The position numbers were made by a program, and so were the translations under genes. Positions 52,511 through 59,823 of a stretch of DNA of 64,000 nt are shown here, in pieces. The notes beneath the pieces were generated by a model. It had not been told where the DNA came from. It was given only the letters and a program-made list of their open reading frames with translations, and searched no databases. The stretch's first letter is position 1; each line of letters opens with the position of its first letter. The DNA is from Desulfobulbaceae bacterium BRH_c16a (GTDB taxonomy: Bacteria; Desulfobacterota; Desulfobulbia; Desulfobulbales; Desulfocapsaceae). The stretch is taken from positions 1-64,000 of the forward strand of contig LADS01000053.1 of assembly GCA_000961725.1 (NCBI GenBank). Reading direction: 5' to 3'.

Positions 52511-53701
52511 ATGAATGTTCAACCCGATTTAGAGTTTATTAAATCCTTGAAGGAGGCCGGTGGAGACACTTTGAAAAAGTGTTTTCAGTGCGCTACCTGC
52601 TCGGTTATGTGCCCTCTGTCAAAAGAAGGGAAACCATTTCCCAGAAAAGAGATGATCTGGGCTCAGTGGGGAATGAAAGACAAACTGGTTACCGATCCCG
52701 ATGTATTTCTTTGTCATCAGTGCGGCGATTGTACTACCAATTGCCCGCGGGGAGCAAAACCAGGTGATGTACTTGGTGCTATTCGAGCCTATGCATATAC
52801 TTTTTATGGATGGCCGGCGCCCCTTGCCAAACTTGCTTCCAGTGCCAAAGGATTACCGGTGTTGATCGGTATTCCCATGGTCGTCATCTTCATTATGTGG
52901 CTGCTTTCGGGCGCCATGCACTTCCCCACTCAAGAAGAATTCGCCAGCCATGGTTATCAGCGATTTTTTGGCACCTGGGATTTCTATTGGTATGCCAAGA
53001 ATATCTTTTTTATTGTTTTGATCATGGTGCCAGCTTTGGGGCTTGGTTTGTTTTCAGGATATCTAGGCATCAGTAAGATGTGGAAAACAATGAGCGAGGA
53101 TGCCGGACTCAATAATGAATACCGACCCTCGGTTGTTCAGTTCGTAAAAGACTTTTTCTGGCCATCGCTTGTTGAGATTGTAAAGCACTCGCGTTTTCGC
53201 GAATGTACTACGAACATCGACAGGGTGAGAGGACACCTTCCGTTAATGCTTGCATTTATCGGATTGTTTATCGTTACGTGCTGGTCCCTTTTGAAAAACG
53301 ATGTTCTCGGACTCATCTGGCCATCGCTTCATGGACCCTTGCCCATGACAGATCCCTTTAAAATTCTTGCCAACGTTTCTGCCATAGCTTTACTTTTTGG
53401 AATCGGAGTACTCTGGGTAAACAGGAAGAAGGCAGAGACTGAATTGAATACACAGCCGACCTTCTACGACTGGTTCCTGATTTGGGAAATTACCGCGGTC
53501 GGCGTCACCGGCCTTGGCGCTGAGCTTCTGCGCTGGGCCGGCATGCCGGTGCTAGGGTATATCGTGTACTTCCTGCATCTGGTTTCTGTCATGATGCTGT
53601 TCCTCTATCTGCCCTACACAAAACTCGCACATTTACTTTATAGAACAACTGCTTACTCATTTGAAAAATATCGTCAGAGTGCTTTTGGCAAGGTGAGCTA
53701 A
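52511..53701 (+). CDS. qmoC: Quinone-interacting oxidoreductase membrane subunit QmoC
   Basis: The membrane subunit with an HdrC-like cytoplasmic part and an HdrE-like haem-b membrane part. The N-terminus has two [4Fe-4S] motifs (CFQCATCSVMCP and CHQCGDCTTNCP). About six membrane helices follow (VLIGIPMVVIFIMWLLSG, MLAFIGLFIVTCWSLL, YIVYFLHLVSVMMLFLYL). Start ATG 52511 has GCAGGAG upstream. The 397-residue length is normal. No qmoD-like gene follows; a terminator comes 59 bp later. Confidence 0.97.
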   Translation: MNVQPDLEFIKSLKEAGGDTLKKCFQCATCSVMCPLSKEGKPFPRKEMIWAQWGMKDKLVTDPDVFLCHQCGDCTTNCPRGAKPGDVLGAIRAYAYTFYGWPAPLAKLASSAKGLPVLIGIPMVVIFIMWLLSGAMHFPTQEEFASHGYQRFFGTWDFYWYAKNIFFIVLIMVPALGLGLFSGYLGISKMWKTMSEDAGLNNEYRPSVVQFVKDFFWPSLVEIVKHSRFRECTTNIDRVRGHLPLMLAFIGLFIVTCWSLLKNDVLGLIWPSLHGPLPMTDPFKILANVSAIALLFGIGVLWVNRKKAETELNTQPTFYDWFLIWEITAVGVTGLGAELLRWAGMPVLGYIVYFLHLVSVMMLFLYLPYTKLAHLLYRTTAYSFEKYRQSAFGKVS

Positions 53702-53759
53702 CACGTTGTAAAAGAAATTTGTGGACGTGATATTCACGTCCAATGTTGTAAGTAAGAGA

Positions 53760-53794
53760 AAGGCCGGGTTCAGTTGAACTCGGCCTTCTTTTTT
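53760..53794 (+). terminator. Terminator of the qmoABC operon
   Basis: A stem of about 12 bp (AAGGCCGGGTTCA with TGAACTCGGCCTT, one G-T pair) is followed by CTTTTTT. A separate 9-bp palindromic hairpin, TGGACGTGA-TAT-TCACGTCCA, lies just upstream at 53722-53742. Confidence 0.88.
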
Positions 53795-53936
53795 GCCTCA
53801 AGAGAAAAATCTGACACTTTGTTTGGTTGACAAAAATTCCGATTCAAATTACTAAAGGATAATATTCGTATATATCAAGAATATTTGGCTTTTTTCCACT
53901 GGCTGAGAGAAAAACTCGATTGAGCTAAATAAAGTG

Positions 53937-53965
53937 TTGAATTAAGATTCTTAAGTGAGTATATT
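53937..53965 (+). promoter_or_regulatory. Promoter of the tRNA-tuf operon
   Basis: TTGAAT (53937-53942) and TATATT (53960-53965) are 17 bp apart, and the predicted start is about 8 nt before the first tRNA. The rest of the gap (53795-53936) shows a further TTGACA at about 53828 without a good -10. Confidence 0.6.
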
Positions 53966-53979
53966 CTTCCGTCTTGTAA

Positions 53980-54054
53980 GCTGGCGTAGCTCAATGGTAG
54001 AGCTCCTCACTTGTAATGAGGAGGTTGTGGGTTCAAGTCCTATCGCCAGCTCCA
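53980..54054 (+). tRNA. tRNA-Thr (anticodon TGT)
   Basis: A 75-nt cloverleaf: acceptor GCTGGCG pairs with CGCCAGC, anticodon loop CTTGTAA gives TGT, T-arm GTGGGTTCAAGTCCTAT, and CCA is encoded. First of four tRNAs upstream of tuf. Confidence 0.97.
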
Positions 54055-54124
54055 ATAAAAATAAAACTTTACAAAGTAGAAAGAAGAGTTTAAAGAATGT
54101 CTGTCTTGTTCAGGCGTTCTCCAT

Positions 54125-54209
54125 GGAGGGGTTCCCGAGCGGCCAAAGGGAACAGACTGTAAATCTGTCGGCTCAGCCTTCGGAGGTTCGAATCCTCCCC
54201 CCTCCACCA
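54125..54209 (+). tRNA. tRNA-Tyr (anticodon GTA)
   Basis: An 85-nt class II tRNA: acceptor GGAGGGG pairs with CCCCTCC, anticodon loop CTGTAAA gives GTA, a long variable arm, and an encoded CCA. Confidence 0.97.
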
Positions 54210-54246
54210 AGCTTTTCAGTTTTGCAAAGAAAGATACATCGAGAGA

Positions 54247-54322
54247 GCGGGAATAGCTCAATTGGTAGAGCATCAGCCTTCCAAGCTGAGGGTTGCGAGT
54301 TCGAGTCTCGTTTCCCGCTCCA
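54247..54322 (+). tRNA. tRNA-Gly (anticodon TCC)
   Basis: A 76-nt cloverleaf: acceptor GCGGGAA pairs with TTCCCGC, anticodon loop CTTCCAA gives TCC, and CCA is encoded. Confidence 0.97.
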
Positions 54323-54350
54323 TCAGCATTATCTTGTGTTGCAGGAGGTT

Positions 54351-54426
<76 letters not shown>

Positions 54427-54484
54427 TGTGGACACTGGTAGCAATCTTCGAAATAACTATTCAATGGCCTGAGGAGACAAGAAA

Positions 54485-55675
54485 ATGTCAAAGAAAAAAT
54501 TTGAAAGGACAAAACCGCATGTCAATGTAGGTACTGTAGGACACATTGATCATGGCAAGACCACCTTGACCGCTGCAATTACTCGTGTCTTATCCTTGAA
54601 AGGTCAGGCTACGTTTACCGACTTCTCCGAGATCGACAAGGCGCCGGAAGAGAAGGAGCGTGGGATTACAATTGCTACAGCACATGTCGAGTACGAGACC
54701 GTAAATCGTCACTATGCTCACGTGGATTGTCCCGGTCATGCCGACTATATCAAGAATATGATCACCGGTGCAGCGCAGATGGATGGAGCGATTCTCGTCG
54801 TTGCTGCAACAGATGGCGCTATGCCGCAAACCAGAGAACACATTCTTCTTGCGCGTCAGGTAGGTGTGCCTGCCATGGTAGTTTTCCTGAACAAATGCGA
54901 CATGGTCGACGACGAAGAGCTTATCGAGCTGGTAGAGATGGAGCTTCGTGAGCTGCTTGACAAGTACGAGTTCCCGGGCGACGATGTACCGTTCGTGAAA
55001 GGATCGGCGCTGCTGGCCCTTGAGAATCCGGAAGATCCGGCTCATGCGAAGTGCATATGGGACCTGATGGAAGCTATCGATTCCTATATCCCCGAGCCGA
55101 AGCGTGATGTCGACCAGCCGTTTTTGATGCCGGTCGAGGACGTCTTCTCGATTTCCGGTCGTGGCACTGTGGCGACCGGCCGTATCGAGCGCGGTGTGGT
55201 CCATGTTGGCGACGAGATTGAGATTGTTGGTATCAGGCCTACCGCCAAAACCACCTGTACCGGTGTCGAGATGTTCCGCAAGCTTCTTGATGAAGGCCAG
55301 GCGGGAGATAACATTGGTGCGCTTCTTCGCGGCATCAAGCGAGAGGAGATCGAGCGCGGTCAAGTACTTGCCGCACCGAAATCGATCACTCCGCATACTA
55401 AGTTCAAATCCGAGTGTTACATCCTCAGCAAAGAAGAGGGTGGTCGTCATACCCCGTTCTTCAACGGCTACCGCCCGCAGTTTTACTTCAGGACAACTGA
55501 CGTAACCGGCGTAGTGAGCCTTGAGGAAGGTGTTGAGATGGTAATGCCCGGGGACAATATAACGGCAGCGGTTGAATTGATCACACCGATTGCTGCGGAT
55601 GTTGGCCTTCGCTTCGCCATCCGTGAAGGCGGACGTACCGTCGGTGCCGGCGTTGTGAGTGAAATCATCGCCTAA
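54485..55675 (+). CDS. tuf: Elongation factor Tu
   Basis: Delivers aminoacyl-tRNA to the ribosome as a GTPase. The 396-residue protein starts MSKKKFERTKPHVNVGTVGH. It has the P-loop GHIDHGKT, switch region RGITIATAHVEY, DCPGHADY and NKCD, with domains 2 and 3 complete and the usual C-terminus. The start has GGAG at a good distance. It lies downstream of four tRNAs, as in many bacteria, and carries its own terminator. Confidence 0.99.
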   Translation: MSKKKFERTKPHVNVGTVGHIDHGKTTLTAAITRVLSLKGQATFTDFSEIDKAPEEKERGITIATAHVEYETVNRHYAHVDCPGHADYIKNMITGAAQMDGAILVVAATDGAMPQTREHILLARQVGVPAMVVFLNKCDMVDDEELIELVEMELRELLDKYEFPGDDVPFVKGSALLALENPEDPAHAKCIWDLMEAIDSYIPEPKRDVDQPFLMPVEDVFSISGRGTVATGRIERGVVHVGDEIEIVGIRPTAKTTCTGVEMFRKLLDEGQAGDNIGALLRGIKREEIERGQVLAAPKSITPHTKFKSECYILSKEEGGRHTPFFNGYRPQFYFRTTDVTGVVSLEEGVEMVMPGDNITAAVELITPIAADVGLRFAIREGGRTVGAGVVSEIIA

Positions 55676-55691
55676 TATAGTGCGAAAAATG

Positions 55692-55733
55692 AAATTGCCC
55701 TACCCCTCCAATAGTGGAGGTAGGGCAATTTTT
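55692..55733 (+). terminator. Terminator after tuf
   Basis: A long near-perfect stem (AAATTGCCCTACC and CCTCC arms meeting GGAGG and TAGGGCAATTT) around an AATAGT loop, followed by T residues. Read-through or another promoter must serve rpmG and the genes after it. Confidence 0.88.
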
Positions 55734-55749
55734 CATATGGGAAAAGTCA

Positions 55750-55899
55750 ATGAGAGATATAGTGACCCTTGCATGTGGGACATCCAAACGACGTAATTAT
55801 ACGACTACCAAGAATAAGAAGAATACTCCTAATAAAATGGAGTTCAGCAAATTCTGTCCATTTTGCAGAGTGCATACACCACACAAAGAGACCAAATAA
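55750..55899 (+). CDS. rpmG: 50S ribosomal protein L33
   Basis: A 49-residue basic protein (MRDIVTLACGTSKRRNYTTT ... FCPFCRVHTPHKETK). Metal-binding (C+) forms of L33 usually have two CxxC pairs; here the second pair CPFC is complete, but the first is reduced to one Cys (ACGTSK where ACTECK is common). Zinc binding may be altered. ATG 55750 is preferred over the longer frame, which would overlap the tuf terminator. The order rpmG-tRNA-Trp-secE-nusG is classic. Confidence 0.93.
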   Translation: MRDIVTLACGTSKRRNYTTTKNKKNTPNKMEFSKFCPFCRVHTPHKETK

Positions 55900-55923
55900 G
55901 ATTAACATATTCGTTTCTCTTGC

Positions 55924-55999
55924 AGGCCAGTAGCTCTAATGGTAGAGCGCCGGACTCCAAATCCGGATGTTGGGGGTTCGAATCCCTCCTGGCCTGCCA
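55924..55999 (+). tRNA. tRNA-Trp (anticodon CCA)
   Basis: A 76-nt cloverleaf beginning AGGCCAGTAGCTCTAATGGT: acceptor AGGCCAG pairs with CTGGCCT, anticodon loop CTCCAAA gives CCA, and the 3' CCA is encoded. It sits between rpmG and secE, its usual place. Confidence 0.97.
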
Positions 56000-56072
56000 T
56001 ATTCGTTTGGGATTCGCATCGATCGAACTCTCATGCGCAGTTGTGTAACGGGTTAATGGCACGGAGGTAGTT

Positions 56073-56327
56073 GTGGCTATGGCTGCTAGTATAAAATCGA
56101 AAAAGACAAACTCTTTGAAAACAGAAGAGCCTTCACCGTTTTCGCCAGCTGAGATAAAAAAGTTCGTTGAAGAGGTGAAAGCCGAATTCTTGAAAATTGT
56201 CTGGCCGGATAAGAAAATGACACTCGGCCTTACCGGCATTGTAGTAGTTCTCACTGTTGTTTTGTCTCTCTATCTCGGCTCCGTCGACCTTCTTCTTGGG
56301 AAGCTGCTTGGTTTATTTTTGCGATAG
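56073..56327 (+). CDS. secE: Preprotein translocase subunit SecE
   Basis: A small clamp subunit of the SecYEG channel. The 84-residue protein has a charged cytoplasmic N-terminus, the SecE signature KFVEEVKAEFLKIVWPDKK, and a single C-terminal membrane helix (GLTGIVVVLTVVLSLYLG), i.e. the short one-TM form. GTG 56073 has GGAGG at a good distance; ATG 56079 is an alternative two codons later. Confidence 0.96.
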   Translation: MAMAASIKSKKTNSLKTEEPSPFSPAEIKKFVEEVKAEFLKIVWPDKKMTLGLTGIVVVLTVVLSLYLGSVDLLLGKLLGLFLR

Positions 56328-56406
56328 GAAGGTTATGCTTGTGCAGCAGAGGCTCTAGAAGCTATTAACTGTATCCTCTATCTAACACTTTACATATACA
56401 GGTCAT

Positions 56407-56940
56407 ATGGCTAGACAATGGTACATACTTCAGGTTCACTCCGGATTTGAAGAAAAAGTGAAAGCGACTCTTGAGGAACGGATTAAGAAGGAAGGTCTGG
56501 AAGAACAATTCGGGGAGATCCTTGTGCCCACTGAACAGGTGGTTGAGATGATCAAAGGTTCTCGAAAGACTTCTTCCCGTAGATTTTTTCCTGGTTATAT
56601 GCTCGTGAGCATGGACCTCAACGATCAGACATGGCATACGATTCACGACAATATGCCGAGAGTTGTAGGTTTTGTCGGTGATGACCGGGATCCGATGCCT
56701 TTATCTGATGCCGATGCTGCAAAAATTATCGGCAGAATTCAAGATGGATCGGAAAGACCTCGGCCCAAGGTGGTCTTTGATATAGGAGAGGTGGTGCGAG
56801 TGATTGATGGTCCTTTCGCCAATTTCCAGGGAGTCGTTGACGAGGTTTTTCCGGAAAAAGGTCGAGTAAGAGTAATGGTATCGATATTTGGTAGAGAAAC
56901 ACCGGTGGAACTGGAATTTGTTCAAGTATCAAACACCTGA
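56407..56940 (+). CDS. nusG: Transcription elongation/antitermination factor NusG
   Basis: Binds RNA polymerase at the clamp and links it to Rho or the ribosome. The 177-residue protein has the NGN domain (MARQWYILQVHSGFEEKV, RRFFPGYMLVSMDLND) and the C-terminal KOW domain (VRVIDGPFANFQGVVDEVFP). Length and order after secE are standard. Confidence 0.98.
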   Translation: MARQWYILQVHSGFEEKVKATLEERIKKEGLEEQFGEILVPTEQVVEMIKGSRKTSSRRFFPGYMLVSMDLNDQTWHTIHDNMPRVVGFVGDDRDPMPLSDADAAKIIGRIQDGSERPRPKVVFDIGEVVRVIDGPFANFQGVVDEVFPEKGRVRVMVSIFGRETPVELEFVQVSNT

Positions 56941-57011
56941 TAGTTCGAAGGATTGCTCCGGAAGGACGGCGAGCGAACCATATAACGAGACCGTCAGAAC
57001 TGAGCTTTGTC

Positions 57012-57046
57012 ACTCCCGGAAAAGTTGACTGCTTCGAACCGGGAGT
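57012..57046 (+). promoter_or_regulatory. Hairpin upstream of rplK (possible ribosomal-protein leader)
   Basis: An 8-bp stem ACTCCCGG/CCGGGAGT around a 19-nt loop lies 32 bp before rplK and has no T-tract, so it is not a terminator. In E. coli the rplKA leader is where L1 represses its own operon; whether this hairpin is such a site is inference. Confidence 0.35.
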
Positions 57047-57077
57047 ATGGTAATAAAAGTCATTTGGAGTAGACACA

Positions 57078-57503
57078 ATGGCCAAAAAAGAAACAGCATA
57101 TATCAAATTGCAGATTCCTGCCGGAAAAGCCAATCCGTCTCCGCCTGTAGGTCCCGCACTCGGACAGCACGGCGTTAACATAATGGAATTTTGTAAGAAT
57201 TTTAATGCAAGAACCCAGACTATGGGAGACACGATCATTCCGGTTGTCATAACCGTTTATCAGGATAGATCGTTCAGTTTTATTACAAAAACCCCTCCTG
57301 CTTCAATACTGTTGCTCAAAGCTGCCGGATTAAAGAAAGGTTCCAGCAACCCAAAGATCGAGCGTGTTGCGGAGATTGGAAGGGATAAAATCAGGGAAAT
57401 TGCCGAATTGAAGATGCCTGATTTGAATGCTTATGACGTAGAGAGTGCAATGCGCATTATTGAAGGTACCGCTCGCAGCGCCGGAATTACTATCATCGGA
57501 TAG
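57078..57503 (+). CDS. rplK: 50S ribosomal protein L11
   Basis: Part of the GTPase-associated centre, binding 23S rRNA with L10-L12. The 141-residue protein starts MAKKETAYIKLQIPAGKANP, has the Pro-rich PPVGPALGQHGVNIMEFC, and the C-terminal RNA-binding domain ends RSAGITIIG. Length is typical. Confidence 0.99.
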   Translation: MAKKETAYIKLQIPAGKANPSPPVGPALGQHGVNIMEFCKNFNARTQTMGDTIIPVVITVYQDRSFSFITKTPPASILLLKAAGLKKGSSNPKIERVAEIGRDKIREIAELKMPDLNAYDVESAMRIIEGTARSAGITIIG

Positions 57504-57562
57504 GAAATCTTTTTGGTTACTGCTGTTAGGGATTTTTTAACCTAAACAAGTAGGAGGCAGAC

Positions 57563-58267
57563 ATGCCGAAACACGGAAAAAATTATAGAAATAAAACGTC
57601 TGGTGTGGATCGAACAATCCTGCATGGTGTAGAAGATGGCATCGAAGCAGTGCTCGCATCCTCATATGCAAAATTTGATGAGACTTTTGATATAGCTATG
57701 AAACTTGGGGTCGATCCCCGCCATGCCGATCAGATGATCCGATCTTCGGTATCCTTGCCCCACGGAACCGGCAAAGTAACCAGGGTTCTCGTCTTTGCCA
57801 AAGGACCAAAGGAAGCAGAGGCTCTGGAAGCCGGTGCAGACTATGTCGGCGGAGATGATCTTGTTGAAAAAATCAAAGAAGGCTGGCTTGAATTCGATAA
57901 AACCGTAGCTACACCGGATATGATGGGAGTTGTCGGGAAAATTGGCAGGATTCTAGGTCCACGTAACCTTATGCCGAATGCCAAGTTGGGTACGGTCACC
58001 TTTGACGTTGGCAATATTGTAAGAGAGATCAAAGGCGGTAAAGTAGATTTCAGGGTTGATAAGGGCGGAATCATTCACAGCGGGATTGGCAAAACTTCGT
58101 TCGGCAAAGAGAAACTCGCTGAAAATCTTATTGCTTTTGTACAGAAAATACTCCAGCTCAAGCCATCGACAAGCAAAGGGATATATCTGCGCTCTATTAT
58201 TATTTCTTCTACCATGGGACCAGGGGTTAAACTGGACCCGATCGCGGTAAGATCGCTCATTAGTTAA
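57563..58267 (+). CDS. rplA: 50S ribosomal protein L1
   Basis: Forms the mobile L1 stalk at the ribosomal exit site and often represses its own mRNA. The 234-residue protein carries the signature MPNAKLGTVTFDVGNIVREI and SSTMGPGVKLDP near the end. It has AGGAGG before the ATG. It is the second gene after rplK. Confidence 0.99.
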   Translation: MPKHGKNYRNKTSGVDRTILHGVEDGIEAVLASSYAKFDETFDIAMKLGVDPRHADQMIRSSVSLPHGTGKVTRVLVFAKGPKEAEALEAGADYVGGDDLVEKIKEGWLEFDKTVATPDMMGVVGKIGRILGPRNLMPNAKLGTVTFDVGNIVREIKGGKVDFRVDKGGIIHSGIGKTSFGKEKLAENLIAFVQKILQLKPSTSKGIYLRSIIISSTMGPGVKLDPIAVRSLIS

Positions 58268-58324
58268 AGTATATTGTTTGAATAACGGGATATTCAAAAT
58301 GATGCTCCCGTTGGTGTGTAAGTC

Positions 58325-58385
58325 GAAGACAGCAGGTACAGTTCAGTTTAATCGTGTATGCACGACCTGCCGAGACGGAAAAGGC
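58325..58385 (+). ncRNA. Ribosomal protein L10 leader element
   Basis: In the 221-nt gap between rplA and rplJ, GCAGGT (58332-58337) pairs with ACCTGC (58365-58370) around an inner CGTG/CACG hairpin, followed by CGAGAC. L10 leaders have a GCAGGT...ACCTGCCGAG arrangement of this kind, a kink-turn site where the L10(L12)4 complex represses rplJL. Pairing is seen; the assignment is by resemblance. Confidence 0.6.
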
Positions 58386-58488
58386 AAATCATGATCGAGA
58401 TAAAATTATCGACTATTTACAGACCTGCCTTGAATGTGGTTGTAACTGCTGTTTCGAAATCCTTTAAAATTAACCTAGGAGGAGTGCT

Positions 58489-59016
58489 TTGAATCGTGAT
58501 GAAAAAGTGACAATTGTCTCGGATTTGAATGATTCGTTCACCCGAGCAAAACTGGCAATTGTCGCTGACTATTGTGGTTTAAAGGTTTCTGAGTTTCGAA
58601 AAATTCGAATTGAATTGAGAAACTGTGACTCGGAAATCCGCGTAGCCAAAAATACTCTCCTGAAAAGAGCAGTTACGGACACCGGCAATGACGCATTGAG
58701 CGCCGACTTCAGCGGTACTACCGCGGTTGTGATGGCCTATGCAGACCCAGTTGCACCTGCCAAAGTTGTGACTAAATTTGCTGACGAAAACAGTAAGTTT
58801 AAGATCCGTTCTGCAGTCTTGGATGGCGAAATAATCGGAGTGGACAGGCTTATAGCGCTTTCGAAACTCCCGAGCAAGGAAGTATTGCTTGGACAACTTC
58901 TGTCTACCTGGCAGAACGTACCGACAGGTCTCGTTCAGGTTCTCAGTGGAGTTCCTCGTACATTTGCCTATGCACTACAGGCTATCAAAGACCAGAAAGA
59001 AGCGGCAGAGAATTAA
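58489..59016 (+). CDS. rplJ: 50S ribosomal protein L10
   Basis: Anchors the L7/L12 dimers to the ribosome. The 175-residue protein starts MNRDEKVTIVSDLNDSFTRA and has the family sequences VSEFRKIRIELRNCDSEIRVA and NTLLKRAVTDT, with the C-terminal L12-binding helix at QVLSGVPRTFAYALQAIKD. It starts at TTG 58489 behind a perfect AGGAGG. Probably autoregulated through the leader at 58325-58385. Confidence 0.97.
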   Translation: MNRDEKVTIVSDLNDSFTRAKLAIVADYCGLKVSEFRKIRIELRNCDSEIRVAKNTLLKRAVTDTGNDALSADFSGTTAVVMAYADPVAPAKVVTKFADENSKFKIRSAVLDGEIIGVDRLIALSKLPSKEVLLGQLLSTWQNVPTGLVQVLSGVPRTFAYALQAIKDQKEAAEN

Positions 59017-59063
59017 CAGGGCATCTGTTAAAATTAAAATACCAAATTATGAGGAAATAAGTC

Positions 59064-59438
59064 ATGGCTGTAACCAAAGAAGAAGTAATCGATTTCATTG
59101 CTAATATGTCCGTTCTTGAGCTTTCTGAGCTCATTAAGGAATTCGAAGAGAAATTTGGCGTTTCCGCTGCTGCTCCGGTAGCAGTTGCAGCTGCCGGTCC
59201 TGCCGCCGCAGCTCCGGTTGAGGAAAAAACTGAATTTGACGTAATCTTGGCAACCGTAGGCAGCGAAAAGATTAAAGTTATTAAAGAAGTCCGTGCGGTT
59301 ACCGGTCTTGGTCTGAAAGAAGCAAAAGAACTGGTTGAATCAGCACCGGCTCCTTTGAAAGAAGCAACCACCAAAGAGGACGCTGCCGAGATCAAGGCAA
59401 AGATCGAAGCCGTCGGTGCAACAGTAGAGATCAAGTAG
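59064..59438 (+). CDS. rplL: 50S ribosomal protein L7/L12
   Basis: The flexible stalk protein that recruits translation factors. The 124-residue protein has the N-terminal dimer domain (MAVTKEEVIDFIANMSVLEL), an Ala/Pro-rich hinge, and the C-terminal domain EKTEFDVILATVGSEKIKVI with GLGLKEAKELVESAP. It is acidic and of typical length. Confidence 0.98.
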   Translation: MAVTKEEVIDFIANMSVLELSELIKEFEEKFGVSAAAPVAVAAAGPAAAAPVEEKTEFDVILATVGSEKIKVIKEVRAVTGLGLKEAKELVESAPAPLKEATTKEDAAEIKAKIEAVGATVEIK

Positions 59439-59488
59439 TTGATCGTATGTAAGTTGTTGGTGTTCTGGACAACAGCAGCTTGAAAATG

Positions 59489-59517
59489 ACACGCTACGAG
59501 CTTTGTTCGTGGCGTGT
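59489..59517 (+). promoter_or_regulatory. Hairpin in the rplL-rpoB gap (possible attenuator or RNase III site)
   Basis: An 11-bp stem ACACGCTACGA/TCGTGGCGTGT with a 7-nt loop lies 51 bp after rplL and has no T-tract. E. coli has an attenuator and RNase III site in this position that lowers rpoBC expression relative to ribosomal proteins. The rest of the 385-bp gap shows no credible gene; an open frame at 59503-59742 has poor composition and no ribosome site. Confidence 0.4.
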
Positions 59518-59823
59518 TGTGCTTTATGGATACGCGAATTATTCCAGGAAAACATCAAGACATCAGGTGGTTCTGCAGTAGGTACGGGATGGAGTTACAG
59601 TTTTTATAAAATATCAATGAGGAATACTACCATGCTCGAAAACAATGCTTATGTTTTTCCTGATTCAACTCTCTGCATCGCTATTCATCCTTTATCAGTA
59701 TACTCCACTTGCTGCGGCAAGTTGTTCAACCCACCGGTTTAATTTTCTGATTTCAGAAGAACGCTTCGTCTGATCTTTCAGTTAAAACTATAGTACGATT
59801 CAAAGGCAATTTCGAGGAAAATT

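Noticed and set aside
54590..55450. 286-residue frame antisense to tuf
   Set aside because: A shadow of the strongly codon-biased tuf gene; no ribosome site or recognisable domain.
59503..59742. 79-residue frame between rplL and rpoB
   Set aside because: It starts inside a hairpin, has atypical composition and no ribosome site; this gap is normally regulatory.
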